Positions 1-8,147 of a DNA stretch of 64,000 bases are shown in pieces. A model generated the notes under the pieces. That model was not told the DNA's origin, ran no database searches, and worked only from the letters and a program-made list of their open reading frames with translations. Both the position numbers and the translations under genes were made by a program. Within the stretch, counting starts at the first letter, position 1. Each line of letters begins with the position of its first letter. Origin of the DNA: WTGU01 sp965200925 (GTDB lineage Bacteria > Pseudomonadota > Alphaproteobacteria > UBA828); the NCBI GenBank assembly GCA_965200925.1, contig OZ241738.1, positions 992,001 through 1,056,000 on the forward strand, in the 5' to 3' direction.

Positions 1-312
1 TTCCTGCGCGATTCCTTCGCCTGCCAGTATTGCGACGGGCGCTTCCCGGTCGAGGACCTCACCTTCGACCATCTGGTGCCGCGTTCGCGCGGCGGGCGCA
101 CGACCTGGGACAACGTGGTCACCGCGTGCAGCCTCTGCAATCTGGCGAAGGGCAACCGGCTGCCCAAGGAGTGCGGCCTGCGCCCGAAGCGCCGCCCGCG
201 CCAGCCCAGCGCCCACGACCTGCACGCCTCCGGCCGCCGCTTCCCGCCCCGCTACCTGCACGAAAGCTGGCGGGATTACCTCTATTGGGATTCGGAACTC
301 GAAGCGGATTAG
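1..312 (+). CDS. HNH endonuclease, 3-prime part (starts before window)
   Basis: The reading frame is open from base 1 and stops at 310-312, so the N-terminus lies outside the window. The visible 103 residues hold a CQYC zinc pair, the HNH core FDHLVPRSRGG followed by WDN, and a second zinc pair CSLC. This is the classic zinc-binding HNH (beta-beta-alpha metal) nuclease fold. The tail, with RFPPRYLHESWRDYLYW, matches a chromosomally conserved HNH protein common in Alphaproteobacteria, which is more likely housekeeping than a homing enzyme. Its substrate is unknown. The DUF4268 gene follows after 9 bases on the same strand. Confidence 0.85.
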   Translation, partial: FLRDSFACQYCDGRFPVEDLTFDHLVPRSRGGRTTWDNVVTACSLCNLAKGNRLPKECGLRPKRRPRQPSAHDLHASGRRFPPRYLHESWRDYLYWDSELEAD

Positions 313-321
313 GAGAGGCAG

Positions 322-1314
322 ATGAACGAGCCGCCGCTCGGACGCCTGGAGCGCATCGACGACCTTCGCAAAACCTGGGCTACCGAGGATCAAGATTTCA
401 CCCCGTGGCTCGCGCACCCCGAAAACCTCGACGTCCTGGCGAAGACGCTCGGACTGGAGCTGGAAACGGAAGATCGGGAGAAGCCGGTCGGCCCCTTTCG
501 CGCCGATATTCTCTGCAAGGAAATCGGCTCCGGATCCGATGCCTGGGTGCTGATCGAAAACCAGTTGGGACGGACCGACCACACTCATCTCGGGCAGTTG
601 ATGACCTACGCGGCGGGTCTGAAAGCGGTCATCATCATCTGGATCGCCAAGTCATTCACGGATGAACACCGGGCGGCTCTCGACTGGCTGAACGGGATCA
701 CCGACGAGCAGTTTCACTTCTTCGGGCTTGAAGTCGAACTCTGGCGGATCGGTGAATCACCGCCGGCCCCGAAATTCAATATCGTTTCGAAGCCAAACGA
801 CTGGTCACGATCAATCGCACGGGCTGCGGCCGGTGCCGGATTATCGGAGACGAGAATACGACAGAGGGAATACTGGGGCGCGTTACTAAAGGCATTCGAC
901 GACGAGAAAGGACCGGTTTCCGGCAACCACAAGCCGCCAGCAAACTACTGGATGGGGCTTCCAATCGGACGAAAATACTTTCGGCTGTGTGCGACAATGC
1001 TAAAAAATCGTATTAGGATGGAACTTTACATTTTCGGAGACGATGCAAAGTCATTCTTCGGTCTTCTGAAACGCCAAAAGGATGAAATCGAGAAAGAACT
1101 CGGTTACTCTCTGGAGTGGGAGAAATACAAGAATCGGGATTACCGGATCGCGAGCTATTTCGACGACGTAGATCCGATGGACGAGGCGGACTGGCCCCGG
1201 CAGCACAAGTGGCTTGCTGAGCATTTGAACGCCATGCATCGTGTTTTTGCTCCCCGCGTCAAAGATCTGGATCCCGACGACTGGCAAGGCGACGACCAGA
1301 CGCCGTCGACGTGA
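322..1314 (+). CDS. DUF4268 domain protein with PD-(D/E)XK nuclease-like core
   Basis: This 330-residue protein has a preceding AGGAG ribosome site (312-316). Residues 55-100 contain FRADILCKE, then VLIENQLGRTDHTHLGQ. The spacing D62, E79, N80, Q81 resembles a PD-(D/E)XK nuclease core, as in other proteins whose C-terminal region is called DUF4268. Base composition drops clearly between about 770 and 1130 compared with the GC-rich neighbours, which suggests acquisition by transfer. Such proteins are often accessory and sometimes lie near restriction genes, but no partner is visible here. Nuclease activity is inferred only from the motif. Confidence 0.8.
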   Translation: MNEPPLGRLERIDDLRKTWATEDQDFTPWLAHPENLDVLAKTLGLELETEDREKPVGPFRADILCKEIGSGSDAWVLIENQLGRTDHTHLGQLMTYAAGLKAVIIIWIAKSFTDEHRAALDWLNGITDEQFHFFGLEVELWRIGESPPAPKFNIVSKPNDWSRSIARAAAGAGLSETRIRQREYWGALLKAFDDEKGPVSGNHKPPANYWMGLPIGRKYFRLCATMLKNRIRMELYIFGDDAKSFFGLLKRQKDEIEKELGYSLEWEKYKNRDYRIASYFDDVDPMDEADWPRQHKWLAEHLNAMHRVFAPRVKDLDPDDWQGDDQTPST

Positions 1315-1386
1315 GACGAAGGCTCTGGCCCCGACGGCAGCGGCCCCCTTATAATCCCGCCCGACCGCCGAACCGGAGAAGTCCCC

Positions 1387-2178
1387 ATGCTCGTCGAGCA
1401 GATCTGGACCGCCAACGCCTATCGCAACTTCAACTACCTCATCGCCTGCCCGGAGACCGGCGAGGCCCTGGCGGTGGATCCGCTGGACCATCGGAAGTGC
1501 CTGGCGACGGCGCGCGAGAAGGGCTGGCGCATCGCGCAGGTGCTCAACACCCACGAGCACGGCGACCATACCGGCGGCAACGGGGCGGTGATCGAGGCGA
1601 CCGGCGCCGCCCTCCTCGCCCACGCCAACGCCGGAAGCAAAATCCCCGGCATCGACCGCGGCCTCGACGCGGGCGACGTGGTCAAGGTGGGCGCTACCGT
1701 CGAACTGGAGGTGCTCGACACGCCGGGGCACACCATGAGCCACGTGTGCCTGCTCTCCCGCACGGACACGCCGGCGCTCTTCTGCGGCGACACGCTCTTC
1801 AACGCCGGCGCCGGCAACTGCCACGGCGGCGGTCATCCCGAAGAGCTCTACGAGACCTTCGCCGGCCAGCTCGCGGCCCTGCCGGAGGAGACTCTGATCT
1901 ATCCGGGCCACGACTACATCGAGAACAACCTGCGCTTCACCCTGGACCGCGAACCCGACAACGGGCGGGCGGCCGCCCTGCTGGCGGAGGTCGAACCGCA
2001 GGACCCGGCGCGCGCCCTGGTCTCCACCCTGGCCCTGGAGAAGGAGATCAACACCTTCTTCCGCCTCCACAGCCCGAGCGTGGCCGCCCGCCTGCGCGAG
2101 GCCTTCCCCACCCTGCCGGACGAGCCCGACGCGAAGACGGTGTTTCTCAAGCTGCGGGAGCTGCGCAACGACTGGTAG
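1387..2178 (+). CDS. gloB: Hydroxyacylglutathione hydrolase (glyoxalase II)-like metallo-beta-lactamase fold hydrolase
   Basis: A 263-residue metallo-beta-lactamase fold protein. THEHGDH at residues 55-61 is the binuclear metal motif, DTPGHTMSH supplies another histidine, and FCGDTLF is followed by YPGHDYIENN. The C-terminus has the arginine-rich LRELRNDW ending typical of glyoxalase II, which hydrolyses S-lactoylglutathione to lactate and glutathione in the cytosol. Length fits GloB (about 250-260). An AGAAG-like ribosome site precedes the ATG. The assignment within the fold is good, but a related thioester hydrolase is possible. Confidence 0.82.
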   Translation: MLVEQIWTANAYRNFNYLIACPETGEALAVDPLDHRKCLATAREKGWRIAQVLNTHEHGDHTGGNGAVIEATGAALLAHANAGSKIPGIDRGLDAGDVVKVGATVELEVLDTPGHTMSHVCLLSRTDTPALFCGDTLFNAGAGNCHGGGHPEELYETFAGQLAALPEETLIYPGHDYIENNLRFTLDREPDNGRAAALLAEVEPQDPARALVSTLALEKEINTFFRLHSPSVAARLREAFPTLPDEPDAKTVFLKLRELRNDW

Positions 2179-2348
2179 ATCGGTAATAAATGATTTGAAA
2201 GCAATGTACTGTGCGTTGATTTTCGCATAGAATATCAGGCATTCATCAGAAGCTGGCGCGGCGGCCTTCAGCGGCGGCCCGGCCGCTTCGAGGCGGTGCG
2301 GACATTGCGCCGCGTGGGTGGATGGCCTAACAACCGGCGCGCGCCGTT

Positions 2349-2407
2349 CAATCGAACCTTGAAGAGAACCCCGCGATGAATCGCTTGCTTGCCTTGATCC
2401 TGCTTTC
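2349..2407 (+). repeat. Duplicated leader, copy 1
   Basis: Block starting CAATCGAACCTTGAAG, with ribosome site and signal-peptide start codons, in front of the first ankyrin gene. The same block recurs at 4005-4064, with 27 bases from its first base to the ATG in both copies. A diverged copy lies at 2966-3023. Confidence 0.85.
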
Positions 2408-2945
2408 CACCGCGCTTGCGTTGCCGGCGCTTCCCGTTCACGCCGACGCGACGGACGATCTGTTCAAGGCGGCGTGGTACGGAACCGCTTCCGAAGTGAA
2501 GGCCGCGCTCGCTGACGGTGCGGACCCCGGCGCGCGCGAAGACAGCTTGGGCGACACGCCGCTTCATAGGGCGGCGCGCGATAATCCCAACCCTTCCGTG
2601 ATTACGGCGTTGATCGAAGCCGGCGCGGACCCCGGCGCGCACAATAGGCGCGGCTTCACGCCGCTTCATAAGGCGGCGCGCAATCCCAACCCTTCGGTGA
2701 TTACGGCATTGATCGAAGGCGGTGCAGACCCCGGCGCGCGCGGTGGCGTAGGCGGCATAACGCCGCTTCATGGGGCGGCGGCGCTCAATCCCAACCCTTC
2801 GGTGATCCTGGCGTTGATCGAAGGCGGTGCGGACCCCGGCGCGCGCGATGATGCCGGCAGGGTTCCCTTCGACTATGCTGAAAAGAACGTAGCCTTGAAG
2901 GGAACCGAAGCCTACAGGCTGTTGAAGGAAGGCCGGTTCGAGTAG
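2376..2945 (+). CDS. Secreted ankyrin repeat protein 1
   Basis: A 189-residue protein with a Sec signal peptide (MNRLLALILL, hydrophobic to about residue 22, likely cut after PVHA). About four ankyrin repeats follow, each with the TPLHxAAR and VITALIEAGADPGAR pattern. It ends in a capping segment (FDYAEKNVALKGTEAYRLL). It would be exported to the periplasm or outside and should be a protein-binding scaffold; no catalytic residue is seen. It is the first of three tandem paralogues at 2376-4706 sharing leader, signal peptide and C-terminal cap, which indicates recent tandem duplication. The partner is unknown. Confidence 0.85.
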   Translation: MNRLLALILLSTALALPALPVHADATDDLFKAAWYGTASEVKAALADGADPGAREDSLGDTPLHRAARDNPNPSVITALIEAGADPGAHNRRGFTPLHKAARNPNPSVITALIEGGADPGARGGVGGITPLHGAAALNPNPSVILALIEGGADPGARDDAGRVPFDYAEKNVALKGTEAYRLLKEGRFE

Positions 2946-2965
2946 GGCGGCGCCGGCGCGCCGTT

Positions 2966-3023
2966 CAATCAGACGGTGAAGGGAACCCCATGAACCGCTT
3001 GCTTGCCGTGATCCTGCTTGCCT
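2966..3023 (+). repeat. Duplicated leader, copy 2 (diverged)
   Basis: Leader of the second ankyrin gene. It shares the CAATC start, the GAAGGGAACCCC ribosome-site region and the signal-peptide codons with the other two copies, but has substitutions and is 3 bases shorter before the ATG. Confidence 0.75.
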
Positions 3024-4018
3024 GTGCGCTTGCGTTGCCGGCGCTTCCCGTTCACGCTGACCCTGGCACGAACCGCGATTTGTTCGAGGCGTCGCAACTC
3101 CGAACCGCTTCCGAAGTGAAGGCCGCGCTTGCGGCTGGCGCGGATCCCAATGCGCGCAAGAGAGGCGGCGATACGCCGCTTCACTTGGCGGCGATATGGA
3201 ATGACAACCCTTCTGTGATCACGGCGTTGATCGAAGGCGGTGCCGATCCCGGTGCGCGTGTTCGATTGAAACGCCGAACGCCGCTTCACTTGGCAGCGAG
3301 GTTCAATGACAACCCTTCCGTGATAGCGGCGTTGATCGAAGGCGGCGCGGACCCCGGCGCGCGCGATGATGACGGCGAAACGCCGCTTCATGCGGCGGCG
3401 GAATTGAATAACAACCTTTCCGTGATTGCGGCATTGATCGAAGGCGGTGCGAACCCCGGCGCGCGCGATGATGACGGCGAAACGCCACTTCATGCGGCGG
3501 CGATGGAAACCGTCAACCCTTCCGTGATTGCGGCATTGATCGAAGCCGGCGCGGACCCCAGCGCGCGCGACGGGGCCGGCAACACTCCCTTCGACTATGC
3601 GAAAGAGAACGTAGCCTTGAAGGGAACCGACGCCTACAGGCTGTTGAACGAACCCTATCCCGTTCACGCCGACGATGCGACGGACGATCCGTTCGAGGCG
3701 ACGCTTCCGCCGGTGCCGACCGCGCCGCGGCATTCGCCTTCCGGTTCCGCGCCCGAAAGCGCGGACCCCGGCGCATCTGTCGCTTGTCAAATCGAGGATT
3801 GGCGCTGGCAGTACGTTGAATTCTATAAGATGATTTCCATCGAAGGAACAACTACCTGTGAAACGGGAAAGATCACCATACGAGCTTACGACGGAAACGG
3901 TAAGTTTGTTGGCACAGGTTGGGGTTTCATCGAAGGCCACGTCTTGACGATAATGCCCATCATGGATATTGTTCATAAACCGCGCTCTCTGAATATCAAA
4001 TCCGCAATCGAACCTTGA
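2990..4018 (+). CDS. Secreted ankyrin repeat protein 2 with extra C-terminal domain
   Basis: A 342-residue protein with signal peptide (MNRLLAVILLACALALPALP) and five or so ankyrin repeats up to about residue 220, then the same cap as its paralogues (ALKGTDAYRLLNE). Instead of stopping there it continues with PVHADDATDDPFEA, an echo of the signal-cleavage region seen at the start of these proteins. A proline-rich linker and an unrelated, probably beta-rich domain of about 75 residues follow (two cysteines, ITIRAYDGNGKF). The protein therefore looks like a fusion of an ankyrin gene with a second gene bearing the same secretion leader. The stop codon lies inside the leader block of the next gene. 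The function of the extra domain is unknown. Confidence 0.8.
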   Translation: MNRLLAVILLACALALPALPVHADPGTNRDLFEASQLRTASEVKAALAAGADPNARKRGGDTPLHLAAIWNDNPSVITALIEGGADPGARVRLKRRTPLHLAARFNDNPSVIAALIEGGADPGARDDDGETPLHAAAELNNNLSVIAALIEGGANPGARDDDGETPLHAAAMETVNPSVIAALIEAGADPSARDGAGNTPFDYAKENVALKGTDAYRLLNEPYPVHADDATDDPFEATLPPVPTAPRHSPSGSAPESADPGASVACQIEDWRWQYVEFYKMISIEGTTTCETGKITIRAYDGNGKFVGTGWGFIEGHVLTIMPIMDIVHKPRSLNIKSAIEP

Positions 4019-4064
4019 AGGGAACCCCGCGATGAACCGCTTGCTTGCCGTGATCCTGCTTGCC
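4005..4064 (+). repeat. Duplicated leader, copy 3
   Basis: Almost identical to copy 1 over CAATCGAACCTTGAAG, ribosome site and signal-peptide codons. Its first 14 bases also encode the last codons and stop of ankyrin gene 2. Confidence 0.85.
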
Positions 4065-4706
4065 GGGGCGCTTGCCTTGCCGGCGCTTTCCGTTCATGCC
4101 GACGCGACGGACGATTTGTTCAAGGCGGCGAAAGGCGGAACCGCTTTGGAAGTGAAGGGCGCGCTGGCGGCCGGAGCCGACGTCGAGGCGCGCAACGAAG
4201 ACGGCTTGACGCCGCTTCACACGGCGGCGCGCAATTCCAACCCCGCTGTGATAGAGGCGTTGCTTGAGGCTGGCGCGGATACCGGCGCGCGCGAGCGGAA
4301 AGCGCCGCACAGAATGCCGCTTCACATAGCGGCGGGCTTCAACGACAACCCCGCTGTGATAGAGGCGTTGATAGAAGCCGACGCGGACGTCGGCGCGCGC
4401 AACGAAGGCGGCATAACGCCGCTTCATATGGCGGCGGCGCGCAATTCCAACCCTTCCGTGATTGAAGCGTTGATAGAAGCCGACGCGGACGTCGGCGCGC
4501 GCGCCGACCGCGGCATAACGCCGCTTCACGCAGCGGCGGGCTTCAACGACAACCCCGCTGTGATAGAGGCGTTGATAGAAGCCGACGCGGACGTCGGCGC
4601 GCACGATGAATTCGGCATGACTCCCTTCGACTATGCGAAGCGCAACAACGAAGCCTTGAAGGGAACGGATGCCTACTGGCTGTTGAACGAAGGCCGGTTC
4701 GAGTAG
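4032..4706 (+). CDS. Secreted ankyrin repeat protein 3
   Basis: A 224-residue paralogue of the two preceding genes: signal peptide to about residue 23 (cut after SVHA), then five ankyrin repeats. Its repeat consensus has drifted to VIEALIEADADVGAR. It ends with the shared cap FDYAKRNNEALKGTDAYWLL. Repeats 3 and 5 are nearly identical at DNA level (GGCTTCAACGACAACCCC), so unequal crossing-over within the gene is likely. Predicted to be an exported protein-interaction scaffold. It is 13 bases downstream of gene 2 and probably co-transcribed with it. Confidence 0.84.
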   Translation: MNRLLAVILLAGALALPALSVHADATDDLFKAAKGGTALEVKGALAAGADVEARNEDGLTPLHTAARNSNPAVIEALLEAGADTGARERKAPHRMPLHIAAGFNDNPAVIEALIEADADVGARNEGGITPLHMAAARNSNPSVIEALIEADADVGARADRGITPLHAAAGFNDNPAVIEALIEADADVGAHDEFGMTPFDYAKRNNEALKGTDAYWLLNEGRFE

Positions 4707-4833
4707 GCCGGGCCGGAACGACGCTCCCGGTCGCGTAGGCGCCGGCGTGGGCCATGCGGGCGCCGTGGGCGCGCGTTCGAGGCCGGGCGGGTGTTCCAGG
4801 GCGCCGGTGCGGCCGCTTCGAAGCGGGCGGCGC

Positions 4834-5085
4834 CTAGCTCAACGCCTGCATCAAGCCGACGGCGCCGGCGGCGACGGCAACCGTGAACGCGCATTGCCAG
4901 AGCATGGCGCGGTAGAACCGGGCTTCGAGGCCGGCAATGTCGGCTTTGGTCGCAAGCTCGCTACGGCCGGCGCGGGCAGCTTCGGCTTGGGCTTCGGCAA
5001 TCGCTTCGGCGTGGGCTTCGGCGATGCCGGCCGCTTTGAGCTTCCGGGCCGTGGCAAGCGTATCGAACGCGGCCGTGTCTGCCAT
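4834..5085 (-). CDS. Small coiled-coil membrane protein, DUF1640/CCDC90-like
   Basis: An 83-residue protein read from the ATG at 5085 (MADTAAFDTLATARKL). The reading frame extends upstream through an arginine-rich stretch that is unlikely to be translated. It has an N-terminal FDTLATARKLKAAGI motif, an alanine/glutamate-rich helix predicted to form a coiled coil (AEAHAEAIAEAQAEA), then KADIAGLEARFYRAM and one C-terminal membrane segment. This order is that of small bacterial DUF1640-type proteins. Their role is unknown, though they resemble the coiled-coil part of mitochondrial calcium-uniporter regulators. It stands alone between the ankyrin array and the catabolic operon. Confidence 0.7.
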   Translation of the reverse strand: MADTAAFDTLATARKLKAAGIAEAHAEAIAEAQAEAARAGRSELATKADIAGLEARFYRAMLWQCAFTVAVAAGAVGLMQALS

Positions 5086-5199
5086 GCCGCAATCGTAACG
5101 GCGCCGGCGCCGGCGCGCAAGGATGGACCGTGGGCAGCCCTGGCGGCGCCGCGTGCGCCGCGTGTTGCGCATCAGAAGGAAGACAGGCTCACCGAAGAC

Positions 5200-5988
5200 T
5201 CATCGGCCGCGAAAGCGGGGGCGGCGTTTCTCGACGAAGGCCGCGACCGCCTCGCGGTGGTCGTCGGTGCCGCTCAGCACGCCGTAGGTGGCAGCGGCGC
5301 GGTCGAGATCGGCGCGCAGATCACCCGGTCCGCCCCGCACGAGCCGCTTGATGGCGCGGATGGCCAAGGTCGGGCCGTCGGCCAGCCGGCGCGCGAAGGC
5401 CAGAGTACGCGGCATCAGTTCATCGTCCGGCCAGACCCGGTTCACGAGGCCGATGCGTTCCGCCTCCACCGCCTCGACCGCCTCTCCCGACCACAGCAGT
5501 TCCAGCGCCCGTGCCCGGCCCACCAGGCGCGGCAGCCAGTGGGCGCCGCCGGCCCCCGGCGCCAGCCCCACCGCGACATAGGTCTCCGCAAAACGCGCGG
5601 AGGCCGCGGCGAACCGCAGGTCCATCGCCAGAGCGAGGTCCAGGCCCGCGCCGATGGCCGCGCCGTTCAGCGCCGCGAGCACCGGCTTGTCCATGTCGGC
5701 CAGGGCGAGCGGGATGCGGTGGACGTGTTCGCCGATCAGGGCCCTCTGTTCGGCCGGCCCGCGCTCCAGGCCCGCTTCCATCAGGTCCTTGATGTCGCCG
5801 CCGCCGCAGAACGCCGTGCCCGCGCCGGTCACCACCACGACGCGGACCTCCGCCTGCCGCCGGCAGGCGTCGAGCGCGGCGGCCCAGGCGTCGATCATGG
5901 GGAGGGTGAAGGCATTGCGCCGTTCCGGCCGATTCAGGGTGATGGTCGCGATTCCGTCGGCGGCCTCCAGGAGAATCTCGTCGCTCAT
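5200..5988 (-). CDS. Enoyl-CoA hydratase/isomerase family protein
   Basis: A 262-residue crotonase-fold enzyme starting MSDEILLEAADG. The oxyanion-hole segments are visible (RPERRNAFT; AFCGGGDIKDL; NGAAIGAGLDLALAMD), and the glutamate-containing helix follows around FAETYVAVGLAPGAGG. It should hydrate or isomerise a CoA thioester in the cytosol. The ATG overlaps the stop of the upstream acyl-CoA dehydrogenase by 4 bases (ATGA), so it is translationally coupled. It is the last gene of the 5200-10003 operon. The exact substrate cannot be read from sequence. Confidence 0.88.
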   Translation of the reverse strand: MSDEILLEAADGIATITLNRPERRNAFTLPMIDAWAAALDACRRQAEVRVVVVTGAGTAFCGGGDIKDLMEAGLERGPAEQRALIGEHVHRIPLALADMDKPVLAALNGAAIGAGLDLALAMDLRFAAASARFAETYVAVGLAPGAGGAHWLPRLVGRARALELLWSGEAVEAVEAERIGLVNRVWPDDELMPRTLAFARRLADGPTLAIRAIKRLVRGGPGDLRADLDRAAATYGVLSGTDDHREAVAAFVEKRRPRFRGR

Positions 5989-6995
5989 CGCCCCTCCCCG
6001 CCCTCCGCCCCGCCGCCGGAGGCGACCAGCACGGGCCACAACGCCTCGCTCCCGCGCCGGGCGACGTGCGTTCCGAGCACGCCCCACCAATGGGCTTCGT
6101 TCCCCCATTCGTCGCGCCAGGCCCAGAGGCGTTTGGTCCAGTGGTGCAGGGAATGCTCCTCGGTGAAGCCGATGGCGCCGTGAACCTGATGCGCCAGCCG
6201 TGCGACCTCGCCCGCCGCCTGGCTCGCCCGCGCCTTGGCCGCGGCGAAGGCGAAAGCCGTTCGCGCATGCGCCGCCATGTCCACCGCCGCGCCGCTCGCC
6301 GCCGCCTCCCCGGCCAGGGCCGCGAGATGATGCTGGATCGCCTGGAAGTCGGCGAGCGGCCGGCCGAACTGGCGCCGCTCGCCGGCATGGCGCAGGCTCA
6401 TGGCGAGTGCCTGCTCCATCGCACCGCGCAGCTGGGCGGCCCGCGCCACCGCCATGAGCGCGGCCCCGTCGACGCCGGCAGGCAGGGCGTGGAACGCGGC
6501 GGAGGCCGCGTCGAACGCCATGTCGTCGCGCGGCTCGCCGGCCAGATTCGCCCCCTGCGCGGTCACCGACGGCGCGAGCAGGGCGAGGCCCCGCCCAGGC
6601 GCGATCGCCGCTACCGCGGCGGCGCAACGCGCCCAGGGGACGCGCCGGAGAGGCCCAGCCTCCGCCGCCTCGTCTGCCCGCACCGCAGCCACGGCGAGGG
6701 GCCCGGCGGGCGCCTCGACTCCGGCCGCGGCACAGAGGCGATGGCCGATCACGGTTTCGGCGACCGGAAGCGGCACCGCGTGGCGGCCCGCCGCGCGAAG
6801 GACGGCGAGCCCCGCCGCGAAACCCGCCCCGCCCGCCTCCTCCGGCAGGGCGGCCCGCGCGAGGCCGGAAACGGCGAAGGCATCCCACAGGCGCGCAGGC
6901 CAGGCGCCGCGCCGGAGCGAATCGCGCGCCGCCGCGCACTCGGCGGCGAACAGGCGTTCAGCGGTCTCCGCGACCAGGCGGGTCGATTCACTCAT
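5985..6995 (-). CDS. Acyl-CoA dehydrogenase, smaller subunit type
   Basis: A 336-residue flavin acyl-CoA dehydrogenase of the short divergent kind, with MSLRHAGERRQFGRPLADF and HQVHGAIGFTEEH near the C-terminus. It lacks the glutamate-bearing G-G-T-N-E-I motif present in its neighbour. Two adjacent unequal acyl-CoA dehydrogenase genes commonly encode alpha-beta heteromers, as in sterol side-chain degradation, in which one subunit carries the base and the other completes the FAD site. It overlaps the neighbouring genes by 4 bases on both sides, which supports stoichiometric co-expression. Heteromer formation is an inference. Confidence 0.84.
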   Translation of the reverse strand: MSESTRLVAETAERLFAAECAAARDSLRRGAWPARLWDAFAVSGLARAALPEEAGGAGFAAGLAVLRAAGRHAVPLPVAETVIGHRLCAAAGVEAPAGPLAVAAVRADEAAEAGPLRRVPWARCAAAVAAIAPGRGLALLAPSVTAQGANLAGEPRDDMAFDAASAAFHALPAGVDGAALMAVARAAQLRGAMEQALAMSLRHAGERRQFGRPLADFQAIQHHLAALAGEAAASGAAVDMAAHARTAFAFAAAKARASQAAGEVARLAHQVHGAIGFTEEHSLHHWTKRLWAWRDEWGNEAHWWGVLGTHVARRGSEALWPVLVASGGGAEGGEGR

Positions 6996-8140
6996 CGCAG
7001 CCCGAGCCCGCGGGCGATGATCGAGCGCAGGATTTCGTTGGTGCCGCCGCGCAGCGTGAAGGACGGCAGGGCGAGCAGCGACGCGCCCAGTGCCGCCGCG
7101 GGTGCCGGCGCCCCGCTCGCCTCGGGTTCGAGGGGCAGGGCAAGGCGCAGGGCCTCGGCGACCGCGCGTTCGAAGCGGGTCCCCAGGTCCTTGACGATGG
7201 CGGCCTCGACCTCCGGCGCAGCGCCCGCGTCGAGGCGCCCGGCGACGGCGAGAGACAGGGCCCGCAGCGTCCAGAGCTCGGCGGCCAGCCGCCCGATCGT
7301 CTCGGCGAGTCGCGGCGCCGGCGCCGGCCCGGCCGCCGCCACCAGCGCCCGGAAGAGATGGAAGGTGCTGAGGAAGCGCTCGGGCCCGCTCCGCTCCAGC
7401 GCGAGCTCGCTCGTGACCTGCCGCCAGCCCTCCCCTTCCCGCCCGATCAGCCGGTCGGCGGGGATCTCGACGCCCTCGAAGACGCATTCGTTGAACTCGT
7501 GCCGCCCGGCCATGTTGACGATGGGGGCGATCCGCACGCCATCGGCTTCGAGGTCGATCAGGAACTGGCTCAACCCGGCGTGGCGGTCCTCCCCGCGCGG
7601 GGCCGTGCGGCAGAGGGCGATCATGTAGTGGCAGCGATGGGCGTTGCTGGTCCAGACCTTGGTGCCGTCGAGGCGCCAGCCGCCGCGGCGCCGCTCGGCG
7701 CGCGTGCGCACCGACGCGAGGTCGGAGCCGGAATCCGGCTCGCTCATGCCGATCGCGAAATAGCATTCGCCGGCGGCGATTCGCGGCAGAATCGCCGCGC
7801 ACTGCGCTGCGCTGCCGAAACGCAGCAGCAGCGGGCCGCTCTGGCGGTCGGCAATCCAGTGCGCGAAGACCGGTGCGCCGGCGGCGAGCAGCTCCTCGAT
7901 GACGACGTAGCGTTCGAGCGCGGAGCGGGCACCGCCGCCGTATTGCGCGGGCCACGTCATGCCGATCCAGCCGCGGGCGCCGAGGGCGCGGCTGAATTCG
8001 GAGGACCAGCCCGCGCCGAAGTCGGAATTGGGCCGCCAGCCGAGGCTGGCCCGCGATTGCGCGAGGAAGGCGCGGACCTCCGCGCGCAAGTCGGCGGCGC
8101 CGGGCGGCGGCGCGGGTGGCGGAAAGTCGAAGCCCGTCAC
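6992..8140 (-). CDS. Acyl-CoA dehydrogenase, catalytic subunit type
   Basis: A 382-residue protein with a GTG start (MTGFDFPPP). The N-terminal helical domain contains GWIGMTWPAQYGG. FAIGMSEPDSGSDLAS and WRLDGTKVWTSNAH mark the FAD/substrate middle domain. The C-terminus has GGTNEILRSIIARGLGLR, where the glutamate is the usual catalytic base position. It should oxidise an acyl-CoA to the 2-enoyl-CoA and pass electrons to ETF. It overlaps the smaller subunit by 4 bases and lies 7 bases after the hydroxyacid dehydrogenase stop. Confidence 0.88.
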   Translation of the reverse strand: MTGFDFPPPAPPPGAADLRAEVRAFLAQSRASLGWRPNSDFGAGWSSEFSRALGARGWIGMTWPAQYGGGARSALERYVVIEELLAAGAPVFAHWIADRQSGPLLLRFGSAAQCAAILPRIAAGECYFAIGMSEPDSGSDLASVRTRAERRRGGWRLDGTKVWTSNAHRCHYMIALCRTAPRGEDRHAGLSQFLIDLEADGVRIAPIVNMAGRHEFNECVFEGVEIPADRLIGREGEGWRQVTSELALERSGPERFLSTFHLFRALVAAAGPAPAPRLAETIGRLAAELWTLRALSLAVAGRLDAGAAPEVEAAIVKDLGTRFERAVAEALRLALPLEPEASGAPAPAAALGASLLALPSFTLRGGTNEILRSIIARGLGLR

Positions 8141-8147
8141 CGTCGGG

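Noticed and set aside
2376..4706. Regularly spaced repeats suggestive of a CRISPR array
   Set aside because: Spacing of about 99-102 bases equals the 33-residue ankyrin unit, and the repeats are coding and diverged.
4747..6183. Long plus-strand open frame of 478 codons
   Set aside because: Arginine/alanine-rich with no domain; it is the antisense shadow of the DUF1640-like gene and enoyl-CoA hydratase, typical of very GC-rich DNA.
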